A DNA stretch of 36,634 nucleotides from Palsa-504 sp003136255 (lineage in GTDB: Bacteria; Actinomycetota; Actinomycetes; Streptosporangiales; Streptosporangiaceae). The stretch is from NCBI GenBank assembly GCA_003136255.1, contig PLDT01000254.1, forward strand, positions 1 to 36,634, in the 5' to 3' direction. Positions 6,848-14,945 of the stretch are shown here, piece by piece (positions within the stretch are counted from its first letter, which is position 1; each line of letters starts with the position of its first letter). The translations under genes were made by a program, and so were the position numbers. A model generated the notes under the pieces. It did not search any database. It was given only the letters and a program-made list of their open reading frames with translations, and was not told the origin of the DNA.

Positions 6848-8047
6848 NNTCGCCGCCTGCCCGTCCCGCGCTGCCTGCCCGTCCCGCGCTGCCGCGCGCG
6901 CCAGCATGGCCAGGGTGCGCTCGGCTGAGCGGGCCCAGGTACGCCCGGCGGCTACGGCTTGCGCGCGTTCGCGTAGTTCCCGTCTCAACCGGGGGTAGGT
7001 CAGCACCTGGTCCAGGGCCCGCACCCACGCCGCGGTCGCCTGGGCGGGCGCGATGATGGCTCCGTCTCCGGCGACCTCCCGGATCGCCTCGGCGTCGCTG
7101 GCCACCACCGGAAGCCCGGCCGCCATGGCCTCCAGGACGGGCATCCCGAACCCCTCGACCAGCGAGGGATAGGCGAACACGGCCGCATTGCCATACAGGT
7201 CAAGGAGCGCTCCGTCCTGGACGCCGGTATAGCGGTACACGAGATCCCCCACCTCCAGTGCCGTTACGAGCTTTCCGATCTCATCGGGAATCCGGGGGTC
7301 GGGCTGGCCCACCAGAACGAGCCCGAGATCCGGGTGGCCGACCCGCAGGACCGACATGGCTTCCACGAGGACGCGCTGGTTCTTGTGCGGACGCTGCGCT
7401 CCCACGTGAAGGATGTAGCGATCGGGAAGGGCGAGTCCGGAGGGCCGGAGCCGGTCTCGCACCGAGAAGAACTGAGGGCCCACACCGTGCGGGAGGACCG
7501 CCTCGTCCGGGAGTTCGGCGCCGTAGAAGCGGCGGATGTCGCGCCGGGACGCCTGGGACGGGGTCGCTAGCGCGGCGGCAGACCAGATGGCCAGCCGGGT
7601 CGCGGTGCGGTACGCCACCGAGAACGCCGACGGGCCGTTGGCCGCGGCGTCCCGTTCGAACACGCAGTCATGGATCACCGAGACGACGGGGACCCGCCCG
7701 GCCAGCACCGGGGCGCTGAGGTGATAAGGGATGAACACCACATCGGGCCGCGTGCTCAGCACGGCTCGTGAGAGCACCCACTGGGAACGCAGGGACGCCA
7801 CCGGAACCCGGCAGGGGACCGCCCGGACGGTGCGGCGGGATAGCAGCTCGCTCACGTCGAGCCGGCCGGAGTCCGGGCTGTACAAGATGACCAGGTCGAC
7901 CGCGTGCCGGCTCAGCTCACGCAGCAACTCGTAGGTGTACCGGCCGATGCCGTGGTAACGGTCCTGCATGACCCGGCCGTCCACCAGGACGCGCAGCGAG
8001 CGTCCTTCTCGCTGCCCGCCCGTGGCCTGCGCCGCGCGACTGGTCAT
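6848..8047 (-). CDS. Glycosyltransferase family 4 (mannosyltransferase-like)
   Basis: About 400 residues with ATG 8047 overlapping the stop of the upstream fusion gene (ATGA). The N-terminal domain has LRVLVDGRVMQDRYHGIGRYTYELLREL (GxGRY loop), VVFIPYHLSAP and VSVIHDCVFE. The donor domain has YILHVGAQRPHKNQRVLVEA and the E-x7-E motif in PSLVEGFGMPVLEAMAAGLPVVAS. This pattern is common in GT4 mannosyl- or glucosyltransferases of surface-polysaccharide loci. The C-terminal end is obscured by an NN at 6848-6849, just after a duplicated six-residue unit (AARDGQ twice). Beyond the NN the same frame runs into the pseudophosphatase, so either the stop is hidden in the gap or the two are fused. The linkage formed cannot be predicted. 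Confidence 0.88.
6856..6891. repeat. 18-bp tandem duplication at the 3' end of a GT4 gene, next to an NN gap
   Basis: Two identical copies of an 18-bp unit (starting CCTGCCCGTCCCGCGCTG) lie at 6856-6873 and 6874-6891 and code on the minus strand for AARDGQ twice. The neighbouring NN at 6848-6849 suggests that the assembler broke on this repeat and that more copies may be missing. Confidence 0.85.
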
Positions 8048-11000
8048 GACGTCCCTCCGTCCCGCCGAGGCGGTCTGGCCGGGGTCCGCGGCCCGCCGCG
8101 GCGCCGATAGGCCAGCCGATCGACAATTCCGCCGTAAAGGAGCAGGGCCGCGCTCAGGGTCAGCGCGAACGGCTTCGCCGTGGTGGGTTCCGGGGGCCCC
8201 GGGACATACGGGTTGGGCAGGGTCGGCCCCCGCTGCAGGACGCGGTCCCGGGCGGGCACGCTCAGCACCCGCGCCGCGAGGGCGGCGGGAGTGACCGGCA
8301 CCGCGTGCACGCTCCCCCCCTGCGCCGGCACGTCGAGCACCACGTCGGCGAAAGCCTGCTGGACTCCGGCTCCGGATCGCGCGGCGGGCGGTCCGAGCGG
8401 TTCGCCGTAACGCCGGACGGCGGCCGCGTAACTGCTCGCGGTCATCGGCTCGCCGTCCAGGTAGGCGCGCGTGATGGACGGATTCGTCAGCCAGCCGCGC
8501 CGCTCGGCGGTCGTGGCGCGGGAGCGGACCGGGGGCAGCAGGGCGCGGCGGTACGCACCGGGGGCGTCCTTCGCGAACATGGCCACGACGGGCAGCGCGT
8601 GAACGGCCCGGCCGCCCGAGGTCGCGAGCACCATGGCAGCGAAAAACTGCTCAACCCGGGCCCGGCCCTCCACGACGGGCCGGCTGAGCGGATCACCAAG
8701 CAGCTGCTTGCCGCCGCGGGCCTGGTAGGCGACGTAAAACTGGCCCCGGGGCCCGTCCGTCACGGTGTACCCGCCGCAGTCCGAACCGACCGTGTTGACG
8801 TAGATGCCGTCGGCGATGTCGGTCACGTCCGCGACCGGGTCAAAGGGACTGGAGGACACGTGCCAGAGCTGCACCGTCTGGTAGACCTGGCTGGGGAAGA
8901 TGGCCAGCCGCTGGCCGTGGTCCCTGATCCAGCTGGCCAGCTCCGGGCTCATGTCGCCGTCACGCTCGGCGGCGTCCTCGGGCGACAGCAGGAAGTAGTG
9001 CACCCCGTCCGCGAGCGCGGCGGGTCCGACCGAGAAATACGCGAACGGCCGGCCGGCCAGCGTGTAGGAGTACTTCAGGGGGTCGCCGCTGACGTTGACG
9101 ACGTCACAGGCGGGAAGCGTTTTCGCGATGAACTGGTCGGCCAGCACGACGCCGTCACTGGGGCCGCTGTAGTTGGCCATCCAGTCGGCGGCGGACAGGC
9201 CCACCAGGCCCGCGCAGCCGACCGCAACGATCGACAGCGGCAGCCAGGAGGTCCGGACCGGGCCGACGACGCCGCCGGTCCAGATGCGACGGCGACGGAT
9301 CCAGCCGGCCAGCACCGCATCCGCGAACAGCACGGTCCCGACGATGCTGGCCGGGATCAGGTAGACGAAGAATTGCTCGTTCAGGGTCCCGAGGGCCACG
9401 ATGTAGCCGCCGGCGGCATAGCTCGCCATGAGCCAGGCCGCCAGGAAGTTCCCGCTCGCGGTGTTCCGCCGGCGCCGGCACCATACGAACGCGGCGAACC
9501 CGCCGACCAGCACGATGTAGCTGCTGGCGTACTGGCCGACCGATCGGCCGAGGGCAGCCGTCAGCGATACCCCGGGGACGTTGAGGCCGCTGGTCTGCAC
9601 CAGGCCGATGAACCGCTGCAGCGTCGTGGTCTGAATGCTCACGAAGACGCCGGCCAGGCCGAGTTCCAGCGCCCAGAGCAGAAACAACAGGTAGAAGGAA
9701 ATCGCGATCCCGAATGCGGCCAGCGAGCGCCGGATCAGCTGGCCATCCCGCTCGAGCAACGCGAACAGCGGCGGCACCGCGATCAGGCAGAACGTGATCT
9801 CGTTGGTCAGCAGGGCCAGGCCGCCGAGGACACCGGTGACAGACACGTACGCCAGCGACCCGCGAGTACGCAGGTGCCAGGCCGCGTGCAGCGTCAGCAG
9901 GCTGATGCACAGCGCGAACGGCTCGATCACGTCCTGGCGGTCATAACGGGTAAGGACGGGGTCCAGGGCGGCGACCACGGCGATCACACCGGTCAGCACC
10001 CTGCGCTTGGCGGGAGTGGCGCTGCCCGTCAGCCGGTAAGCCAGGGCCGCGATCAGCAGGACGTCCACGGCGCCGACCGAGGCGGCCAGCAGGCGTGCGG
10101 CACGGATGGCCGGAACGAGCGCACCTGAGGCGTGCCTGGTGAAGCGCAGCCAGGTCGCCTGGACCAGGAACATCAGCGGCGGGTGAACGAACAGCGGCTG
10201 GTTATCCAGCGTCAGGTGCCAGCCCTGGGCGACCTGCTGGGCCGCGAAGGTGTAGACGGCCTCGTCGTAGGTCACGTCCGGGCTGGTGGAAATGTTGTAC
10301 AGCATGGCGGCCGCCGCGACGCAGGCGCAGAACACGGCCAGGCAGACGTCGGCGCGCCACCCGGCCGGCAGTTTCCGTTTCCCGGAGCGGGGGCGGGTCG
10401 GCGGCCGGGCCCGAGCGCTCCACCGGCCGCGCAGGCTCTCCAGGAAGCCGATGTCCTCGTCCGTGATCAGCCGCATGCGGCGGGCGGGCCTGACGAAAAG
10501 CAACGTGCCCGTCGCGAGCAGGCCCCAGGCGGCCAGGGTCGGAGCGCGTCCGGCCACGGCGAACAAGACCGCGGTGGGGACGAACTCGATGGGGTAGCGG
10601 GCCAGCTGGCGAACCGAGGGAAGGCGGACGTTAAGTGCCTTCAGGTACAGCGGCGCCAGCAGGAGGACGCTCACATAGCTCGCCAGCAGGTACGCGTAGG
10701 CCGCCCCCAGCGCGCCGAAGTGGGGCACGAGGATCAGCAGGCCGGTCACTTCCGCCGCGACCGCGATGGGCATCTGCCGCGCGGCCTGACGGCCCAGGCC
10801 GGCGGCGAACAGGCTCTTCATGAGCATGTCGGTCACGAGCGCGCCGAGCGTTCCCGCGGCCAGCACCCGGAGCAGCGCCTCAGCGAGGGAAGAGGAATAC
10901 TGGTGCGGCAGGAACAACCGCAGCACCGGTCCGGGCGCGGCGAACAGGGCGGCCTGAACCGGGATGATCAGCAGCGGCACCCACCGGGCGGCCGCCACGA

Positions 11001-11916
11001 ACCAGCGGTGCTTGTCCCGGAGGGACGCGCTGTGGGCGATGAAGGGGAAAACCGCGTCGGCCAGCGCATCGCTGACGTAAAAGCTGGCCCGGGCCAGCAG
11101 ACTACAGGCCTGGTAGCTCCCGAGCACCGCGACCGTCACGCCCGCGGCCCGGCCGGCTAGCTCCAGGCCCAGCAGGTCCGCGGTGATGAGGAAGGTCACC
11201 GAGGCGGACGCGAACCAGATCGAGCCCGAGTCGACCAGGAAACCAGGCCCCGCCAGCGGGCCGCGACCGGGGAGAAGTCCCCGGCAGGCCCGCACGCCGA
11301 TCAGTACCGACCCCGCGGTGCCGAGGAAGAAGCTGAGCGCGACGCCGGCCGGACCGGTATGCAGCCCGGCCACCAGCACCGCGGCGGCCGCGCATTTCAG
11401 CAGGATCTCTCCGGCCTGCATCGTGCCCAGCCCGGCGAACCTCCGGCTGCCCTGGGCCACTCCGGCCAGGATGGCGTTCACGGCCAGCAGGGGCATCTCC
11501 GCGGCCACCAGCAGGTCCAGGACCACGGAGCCGGTGGGCACCAGCCGCGGGCCCGACAGCTGCGCGGCCATGAACGCCGTGCCCAGCACGACCCCGAGGC
11601 CGAGGTTGGCGACCAGGGCCGTCCGGAACTCGGGCTTCGCCGCCTGATGGTCCCCGTGGGTCTCCGCGACGCGAATGGCCAGCGCCCACGGCAGCCCGGC
11701 GGTGAGCAGTCCCGCGGCGAGCAACAGCACGTTCTGAATCGCGCTGACCACGCCGAACCGCGCGGGTACCAGGAGCCAGGCGAGCCCGAGCCCGAAGGCA
11801 TAGTTGAGCACGGCCCCGGCGGCGAAGCGCCCGACCAGAATCACACCGCCCGCCGCCGCCGAGAATTCGGCGTCGACGCGGCTCGGCCGGGCCCGGCGCG
11901 GGGCCAGGAGGCTCAA
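8044..11916 (-). CDS. Giant fusion: oligosaccharide flippase (Wzx/MATE-like) + GT-C (ArnT/PMT-like) glycosyltransferase + extracytoplasmic repeat domain
   Basis: A 1290-residue protein with three parts. Residues ~1-485 form a multi-helix flippase (12-14 helices; starts VILVGRFAAGAVLNYAFGLG, later FYVSDALADAVFPFIAH and FGALGAAYAYLLASYVSVLLL), of the kind that moves polyprenyl-linked sugars across the membrane. Residues ~525-915 form a GT-C enzyme with the first-loop acidic pair in TYDEAVYTFA (~550) and RYDRQDVIEPFALCISLL (~657), which takes sugar from a polyprenyl phosphate donor outside the cell. Residues ~915-1240 form an extracytoplasmic region with two related blocks, GDPLSRPVVEGRARVEQFF (~1075) and YGEPLGPPAARSGAGVQQAF (~1168), like repeat domains of secreted actinobacterial proteins. 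A last helix (~1248) and a basic tail follow. The TTG start at 11916 overlaps the upstream GT4 stop. Flippases and GT-C enzymes are normally separate proteins. Confidence 0.85.
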   Translation of the reverse strand: MSLLAPRRARPSRVDAEFSAAAGGVILVGRFAAGAVLNYAFGLGLAWLLVPARFGVVSAIQNVLLLAAGLLTAGLPWALAIRVAETHGDHQAAKPEFRTALVANLGLGVVLGTAFMAAQLSGPRLVPTGSVVLDLLVAAEMPLLAVNAILAGVAQGSRRFAGLGTMQAGEILLKCAAAAVLVAGLHTGPAGVALSFFLGTAGSVLIGVRACRGLLPGRGPLAGPGFLVDSGSIWFASASVTFLITADLLGLELAGRAAGVTVAVLGSYQACSLLARASFYVSDALADAVFPFIAHSASLRDKHRWFVAAARWVPLLIIPVQAALFAAPGPVLRLFLPHQYSSSLAEALLRVLAAGTLGALVTDMLMKSLFAAGLGRQAARQMPIAVAAEVTGLLILVPHFGALGAAYAYLLASYVSVLLLAPLYLKALNVRLPSVRQLARYPIEFVPTAVLFAVAGRAPTLAAWGLLATGTLLFVRPARRMRLITDEDIGFLESLRGRWSARARPPTRPRSGKRKLPAGWRADVCLAVFCACVAAAAMLYNISTSPDVTYDEAVYTFAAQQVAQGWHLTLDNQPLFVHPPLMFLVQATWLRFTRHASGALVPAIRAARLLAASVGAVDVLLIAALAYRLTGSATPAKRRVLTGVIAVVAALDPVLTRYDRQDVIEPFALCISLLTLHAAWHLRTRGSLAYVSVTGVLGGLALLTNEITFCLIAVPPLFALLERDGQLIRRSLAAFGIAISFYLLFLLWALELGLAGVFVSIQTTTLQRFIGLVQTSGLNVPGVSLTAALGRSVGQYASSYIVLVGGFAAFVWCRRRRNTASGNFLAAWLMASYAAGGYIVALGTLNEQFFVYLIPASIVGTVLFADAVLAGWIRRRRIWTGGVVGPVRTSWLPLSIVAVGCAGLVGLSAADWMANYSGPSDGVVLADQFIAKTLPACDVVNVSGDPLKYSYTLAGRPFAYFSVGPAALADGVHYFLLSPEDAAERDGDMSPELASWIRDHGQRLAIFPSQVYQTVQLWHVSSSPFDPVADVTDIADGIYVNTVGSDCGGYTVTDGPRGQFYVAYQARGGKQLLGDPLSRPVVEGRARVEQFFAAMVLATSGGRAVHALPVVAMFAKDAPGAYRRALLPPVRSRATTAERRGWLTNPSITRAYLDGEPMTASSYAAAVRRYGEPLGPPAARSGAGVQQAFADVVLDVPAQGGSVHAVPVTPAALAARVLSVPARDRVLQRGPTLPNPYVPGPPEPTTAKPFALTLSAALLLYGGIVDRLAYRRRGGPRTPARPPRRDGGTS

Positions 11917-13238
11917 CGGCCAAGCTCGGCGATGCTGGCCGACACCTCCGGTACGGGTAGTGGTTGACGAGCCGGCAGCAAGCCGTCATTCCACGGATCG
12001 GCGCCCGGCGCCGGGATCGCCCACCACGGTTCGGGCTCGTCCAGCTCAGGCAAGATCGTGAGCCCGTGCAGTCTGGCGTAGCGGCTGCGTACGGCCTCGG
12101 TGAGGACCCCTTCGTAGGAGGCGACGCAGCGGTCCCAGGTGAGAGCCTGCGCGGCGAGCCTGGACGCCACCTGAAGGCGTTCCATTCGTCCGGTGTCCTG
12201 GGCCAGTCCGCGCAAGGCGGCCCGCAGGGCCTGCGGGTCTCCGGCCGGCACGACCAGGCCGGTCGGGCCGGCCACATCCCTGACCCCCGGCAGGTCGGAC
12301 GCCACCGGGACGCATCCGGCCGCCATGCCCTCGATCAGCACCAGGCCGAAGGCTTCGGCCTGGGTGACCGAGGGCAGCACCACCACGTCGTTGATCGCGT
12401 ACTGGTGCTGTAGCTCCGCGTCGGACAACCGTCCGGTGAACCGGGCGTTGGTGACGGCCAGGCGGTCCGCGATGCGCTGGTAGCTGGCGAGCCCGGCCCC
12501 CTCTCCCACCAAGGTGAGCTTCAGCCAGGGCTGACCGGCCGCGGCGGCCAGCAGCGTCTCCACCCCCTTGTACGGGCGCATCTGCCCGACGAACAGGACG
12601 TTCAGCTCGCCCGCGGCTCGCCGGGCCCGAGCGGGCGGTGACACCCGCGGGTCCGCCCCCCACGGAATGGAGCGAACCATGGGGCCGTACCGGCTGCGAT
12701 GCTGGCGGGCGTAGTGCGGGCTGCTGGCCACGATCCGGTCGGCCCGCAGGGCCAGGGCCCGGTGGAGCGTGTTGTAGTACGTCGACATCCGGGACGCGCC
12801 CTGGATGTCGATCGGGGAGTGATGGGTGTAAACGATGGCCGGACGGACGTACGGCGGCAGCCAGTCGGACAGCCAGAGGAAGACATCGCTCATGGTCGGT
12901 ACCGGCCCGTGCAAGTTCACCACGTCGAAATGCCGCAACTGGCGAACTATCCGCGGCCAGTGGGCGACGAAGGAGGACAGCCGCCACTCGCCAAACGCGA
13001 GCCGGCGGATCTGGGCGCAAGAAAGCACCCTGACCCGGTGGTCGCGGGCCATAAGCCCGGTGGCCAGCCGGTCAATGCAGGTGGAGATCCCGGAGACGAT
13101 GGGCGGAGCCTCAGACGTCACAATCAAGATGTCGAGCGGGCGCCGGCGGGGTACGGCACCGCCAGCCGGCTGTTCCGCCAGCAGATGGCTGCTTATCTGA
13201 GGGAGATCCCATTGACGCGCCGAGTATGACGATTCCAC
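11913..13238 (-). CDS. Glycosyltransferase family 4, first gene of the glycan operon
   Basis: A GT-B glycosyltransferase of about 441 residues. The fold begins at RPLDILIVTSEAPPIVSGISTCIDRLA (Gly-rich acceptor loop), followed by VVNLHGPVP, IVYTHHSPID, the domain switch VRSIPWGADP, the donor side LNVLFVGQMRPYKGVETLL, and E-x7-E in EAFGLVLIEGMAAG. The C-terminal ~60 residues after the fold (WWAIPAPGADPWNDG) are Pro/Trp-rich and unexplained. The start is uncertain. GTG 13238 follows a GGGGG stretch that could pair weakly with 16S rRNA; GTG 13286 would add 16 residues from AT-rich DNA that looks non-coding. The stop overlaps the TTG of the flippase fusion, so the two are translationally coupled. 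This gene probably begins the operon that runs to 5353 or 4473. Confidence 0.88.
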   Translation of the reverse strand: MESSYSARQWDLPQISSHLLAEQPAGGAVPRRRPLDILIVTSEAPPIVSGISTCIDRLATGLMARDHRVRVLSCAQIRRLAFGEWRLSSFVAHWPRIVRQLRHFDVVNLHGPVPTMSDVFLWLSDWLPPYVRPAIVYTHHSPIDIQGASRMSTYYNTLHRALALRADRIVASSPHYARQHRSRYGPMVRSIPWGADPRVSPPARARRAAGELNVLFVGQMRPYKGVETLLAAAAGQPWLKLTLVGEGAGLASYQRIADRLAVTNARFTGRLSDAELQHQYAINDVVVLPSVTQAEAFGLVLIEGMAAGCVPVASDLPGVRDVAGPTGLVVPAGDPQALRAALRGLAQDTGRMERLQVASRLAAQALTWDRCVASYEGVLTEAVRSRYARLHGLTILPELDEPEPWWAIPAPGADPWNDGLLPARQPLPVPEVSASIAELGR

Positions 13239-13433
13239 GCAAATGCCCCCATATTCTGTAATTGTCGGCTTGTCCCGAAACGCCACCTGTCAGCCGGGAA
13301 CTAGCCAGTGCCTTCCCCGTAAAGTAATAGCTTCCCCAGCCCGGTCCTTACCCGCTTTCGCCGAGCCCTATTACTTCGCTCGCCAAGAGTACTAGAGATG
13401 CTACCGATTGGAGTCGAATGTCTCGGAAGCCTT

Positions 13434-13547
13434 ATGGCGCATGGCGGAAAGCGCCTCCTCGGATCCGGCGGATCGAGGTCGGCGACCTGCCCAAACCGAA
13501 CCCCGGCCACCGGCCCGCGACGTCACCGAGTTCCGGGAAAAGGATTC
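13434..13547 (+). pseudogene. Decayed 3' end of an acyl-CoA synthetase gene (copy of 4306-4470)
   Basis: Positions 13460-13494 match 4336-4370 in 32 of 35 bases, and 13495-13547 match 4417-4470 with 8 mismatches and one gap. The 46 bp between (4371-4416) are deleted, which shifts the frame. In protein terms, one frame reads RIRRIEVGDLPK (compare RIRRIEFADLPK) and the next frame reads PRPPARDVTEFREKDS (compare PRPPARGVTEFWEEDF). A weaker match may extend left to 13434. The fragment has the same orientation as the intact gene and cannot code for a useful protein. It marks either a lost paralogue or one end of an inserted or duplicated segment. Confidence 0.85.
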
Positions 13548-13642
13548 GCCCGGCGCGGCGGAATGCGCGGGTGAATGCTCCTTATGCCGGGCTCGCCGCA
13601 TTACGATCGCCATCGTCCCCGTGGCATCCGATAAGTCCGCGA

Positions 13643-13672
13643 TTTCTCGCGCTGCGGTTTCTCGCGCTAAGG
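13643..13672. repeat. 15-bp direct repeat, two copies
   Basis: TTTCTCGCGCTGCGG (13643-13657) is followed at once by TTTCTCGCGCTAAGG (13658-13672), 13 of 15 bases identical. It is another example of the short tandem duplications seen throughout the window. Confidence 0.8.
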
Positions 13673-13707
13673 AGGCGGGATGGCCGCCGCCCGGGGACCG
13701 GGCTAGG

Positions 13708-14865
13708 TTATTCGGGGGTGTCGGCGGCCAGGGGGCGGCCGGTTTCCCACTTCTGCTCGATGCGGCCGAAGTGCCAGACGGCCAGGGCGACGATCCAGGT
13801 CACCACGAACACCCCGACGACGAAGAACCCCGCGGTGTTGATGTTGAAGGTTTCCAGGAAGCCCCAGAACGAGCCGTTGAGGTTGCGGTCCTGGGCGAGC
13901 AGGCCCAGTAGCTCGACCGCGCCGATGAACACGGCCACGAAAACCGAGAGACCGGTGATGGTCAGGTTGTAGTACACCTTGCGGACGGGCCGGGAGAAGG
14001 CCCAGTCGTAGGCGAAGTTCATGAAGCAGCCGTCGGCGGTGTCGAACAGGCTCATCCCGGCCGCGAACAGGATCGGCAGCGACAAGATGGCGTAGAACGG
14101 CAGGCCGCCGGCCACCGCCGTGCCCGCCAGGACCAGCAGCGCGACCTCGGTGGCGGTGTCGAAGCCCAGGCCGAACAGGAACCCGATCGGGTACATCTTC
14201 CACGGCGTGTCGACCCGGCGGGCCAGCGGGCCCAGGAACCGGTTCATCAGGCCGCGCTTGTTCAGCTGCTCCTCGAGCTCCTGGTCGTTATACGCGCCGG
14301 TCCGCATCTCCCGGAACACCTTGAGGATCCCGGCCAGGATGACGATGTTGAACGCGGCGATCAGGAACAGGAAAAACCCCGACACGCAGGTCCCGACGAT
14401 GCTGGTGATGCTGTGCAGCCCGGAGCCGTCGTTGCTGACCTGGCGGTCCAGGTCCCGGATGCCGAAGTTCAGCAGGATCGCGAGCAGGAACACCACGCTG
14501 GAGTGGCCCAGGGAGAAGAAGAACCCCACCGAGAGCGGGCGCTTGCCCTCCCCGACCAGCTTGCGGGTGGTGTTGTCGATCGCCGCGATGTGATCGGCGT
14601 CGAACGCATGCCGCATGCCCAGGGTGTAGGCCAAGGCCCCGGTGCCCACGCCGAACACCGTCGTCTTGCCGATGTGGTAGTGCCCGCCCAGGGCGGCGGT
14701 TAGCATCACCCAGCCGGCCACGTTGAGCGTCACCACCGTCGCGACCATGCCGCCGAAGCGGGCCCATTCGGCCGGGGTCAGCCCCTGGCGGATCCTGGTC
14801 AGGCGGCTCCTGATCAGGCGGGCACGCTGGTCAGCGGCGGGGACGACCTCCCAGGAATTGGTCAC
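13708..14865 (-). CDS. Nickel/cobalt permease, NiCoT family (HoxN/NixA type)
   Basis: A 385-residue integral membrane transporter that takes up Ni2+ or Co2+ driven by the ion gradient. The diagnostic helix-II motif RHAFDADHIAAIDNTTRK (H-x4-DH) is near residue 85. Further signatures follow: FFFSLGHSSVVFLLA, GFLFGLGFDTATEVALL and GMSLFDTADGCFMNFAYDWAF. Length and eight-helix pattern are normal for the family. The GTG at 14865 is chosen because it follows a promoter-like sequence at a distance that suggests a leaderless transcript. Longer in-frame extension upstream would run through the palindrome at 14881-14905 and has no family similarity. No urease or hydrogenase gene is visible nearby, so the metal's user is unknown. 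Confidence 0.95.
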   Translation of the reverse strand: MTNSWEVVPAADQRARLIRSRLTRIRQGLTPAEWARFGGMVATVVTLNVAGWVMLTAALGGHYHIGKTTVFGVGTGALAYTLGMRHAFDADHIAAIDNTTRKLVGEGKRPLSVGFFFSLGHSSVVFLLAILLNFGIRDLDRQVSNDGSGLHSITSIVGTCVSGFFLFLIAAFNIVILAGILKVFREMRTGAYNDQELEEQLNKRGLMNRFLGPLARRVDTPWKMYPIGFLFGLGFDTATEVALLVLAGTAVAGGLPFYAILSLPILFAAGMSLFDTADGCFMNFAYDWAFSRPVRKVYYNLTITGLSVFVAVFIGAVELLGLLAQDRNLNGSFWGFLETFNINTAGFFVVGVFVVTWIVALAVWHFGRIEQKWETGRPLAADTPE

Positions 14866-14871
14866 CGCTGC

Positions 14872-14901
14872 AGTGTAGAAGTTATTGCGACCAAGTCGCA
14901 A
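14872..14901 (-). promoter_or_regulatory. Promoter of the nickel transporter gene, likely leaderless
   Basis: On the minus strand, TTGCGA (14901-14896) and TACACT (14877-14872) are separated by 18 bp and resemble sigma-70 -35 and -10 elements. The GTG start codon begins six bases after the -10, so transcription would start at or next to the start codon. Leaderless mRNAs are common in actinomycetes. The palindrome at 14881-14905 covers the -35 and spacer, so a bound regulator would block polymerase. Confidence 0.6.
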
Positions 14902-14905
14902 TAAC
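14881..14905 (-). promoter_or_regulatory. Perfect 11-bp inverted repeat: probable Nur-type nickel operator
   Basis: The arms GTTATTGCGAC and GTCGCAATAAC are exact reverse complements separated by 3 bp. Inside is TTGCGA-N5-TCGCAA, the same 6-5-6 geometry as the Streptomyces Nur box (TTGCAA-N5-TTGCAA). Nur is the Fur-family nickel regulator that represses nickel uptake genes when nickel is plentiful. Position over the promoter of a NiCoT gene supports this reading. A NikR or other metal repressor is an alternative. Confidence 0.7.
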
Positions 14906-14945
14906 GCACCAGACGCACATGTCAGGGAGCGACCCGCGGACGGGC

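Larger units (their letters stand above)
13287..13707. other. Long intergenic region holding a gene remnant and repeats
   Basis: A 421-bp region without an intact gene. Its right-to-left part (13239-13420) is AT-rich for this genome and probably carries the glycan-operon promoter. Positions 13434-13547 hold the decayed acyl-CoA synthetase end. Positions 13643-13672 hold two 15-bp direct repeats. A strong ribosome site (AAGGAGG, 13668-13674) precedes an ATG at 13680 whose frame closes after eight codons. This may be the stub of the gene that once followed the synthetase remnant. No terminator or tRNA was recognised. Confidence 0.6.

Noticed and set aside
8305..10128. Long plus-strand open frame (607 codons) opposite the flippase fusion
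   Set aside because: Its product is low-complexity, Arg/Gly/His/Gln-rich without hydrophobic or domain pattern; it is the usual antisense frame in high-GC coding DNA.
13408..13972. Plus-strand frames running from the synthetase remnant into the nickel permease
   Set aside because: Only the first ~40 residues resemble the synthetase tail, and split over two frames; the rest is antisense to the permease.
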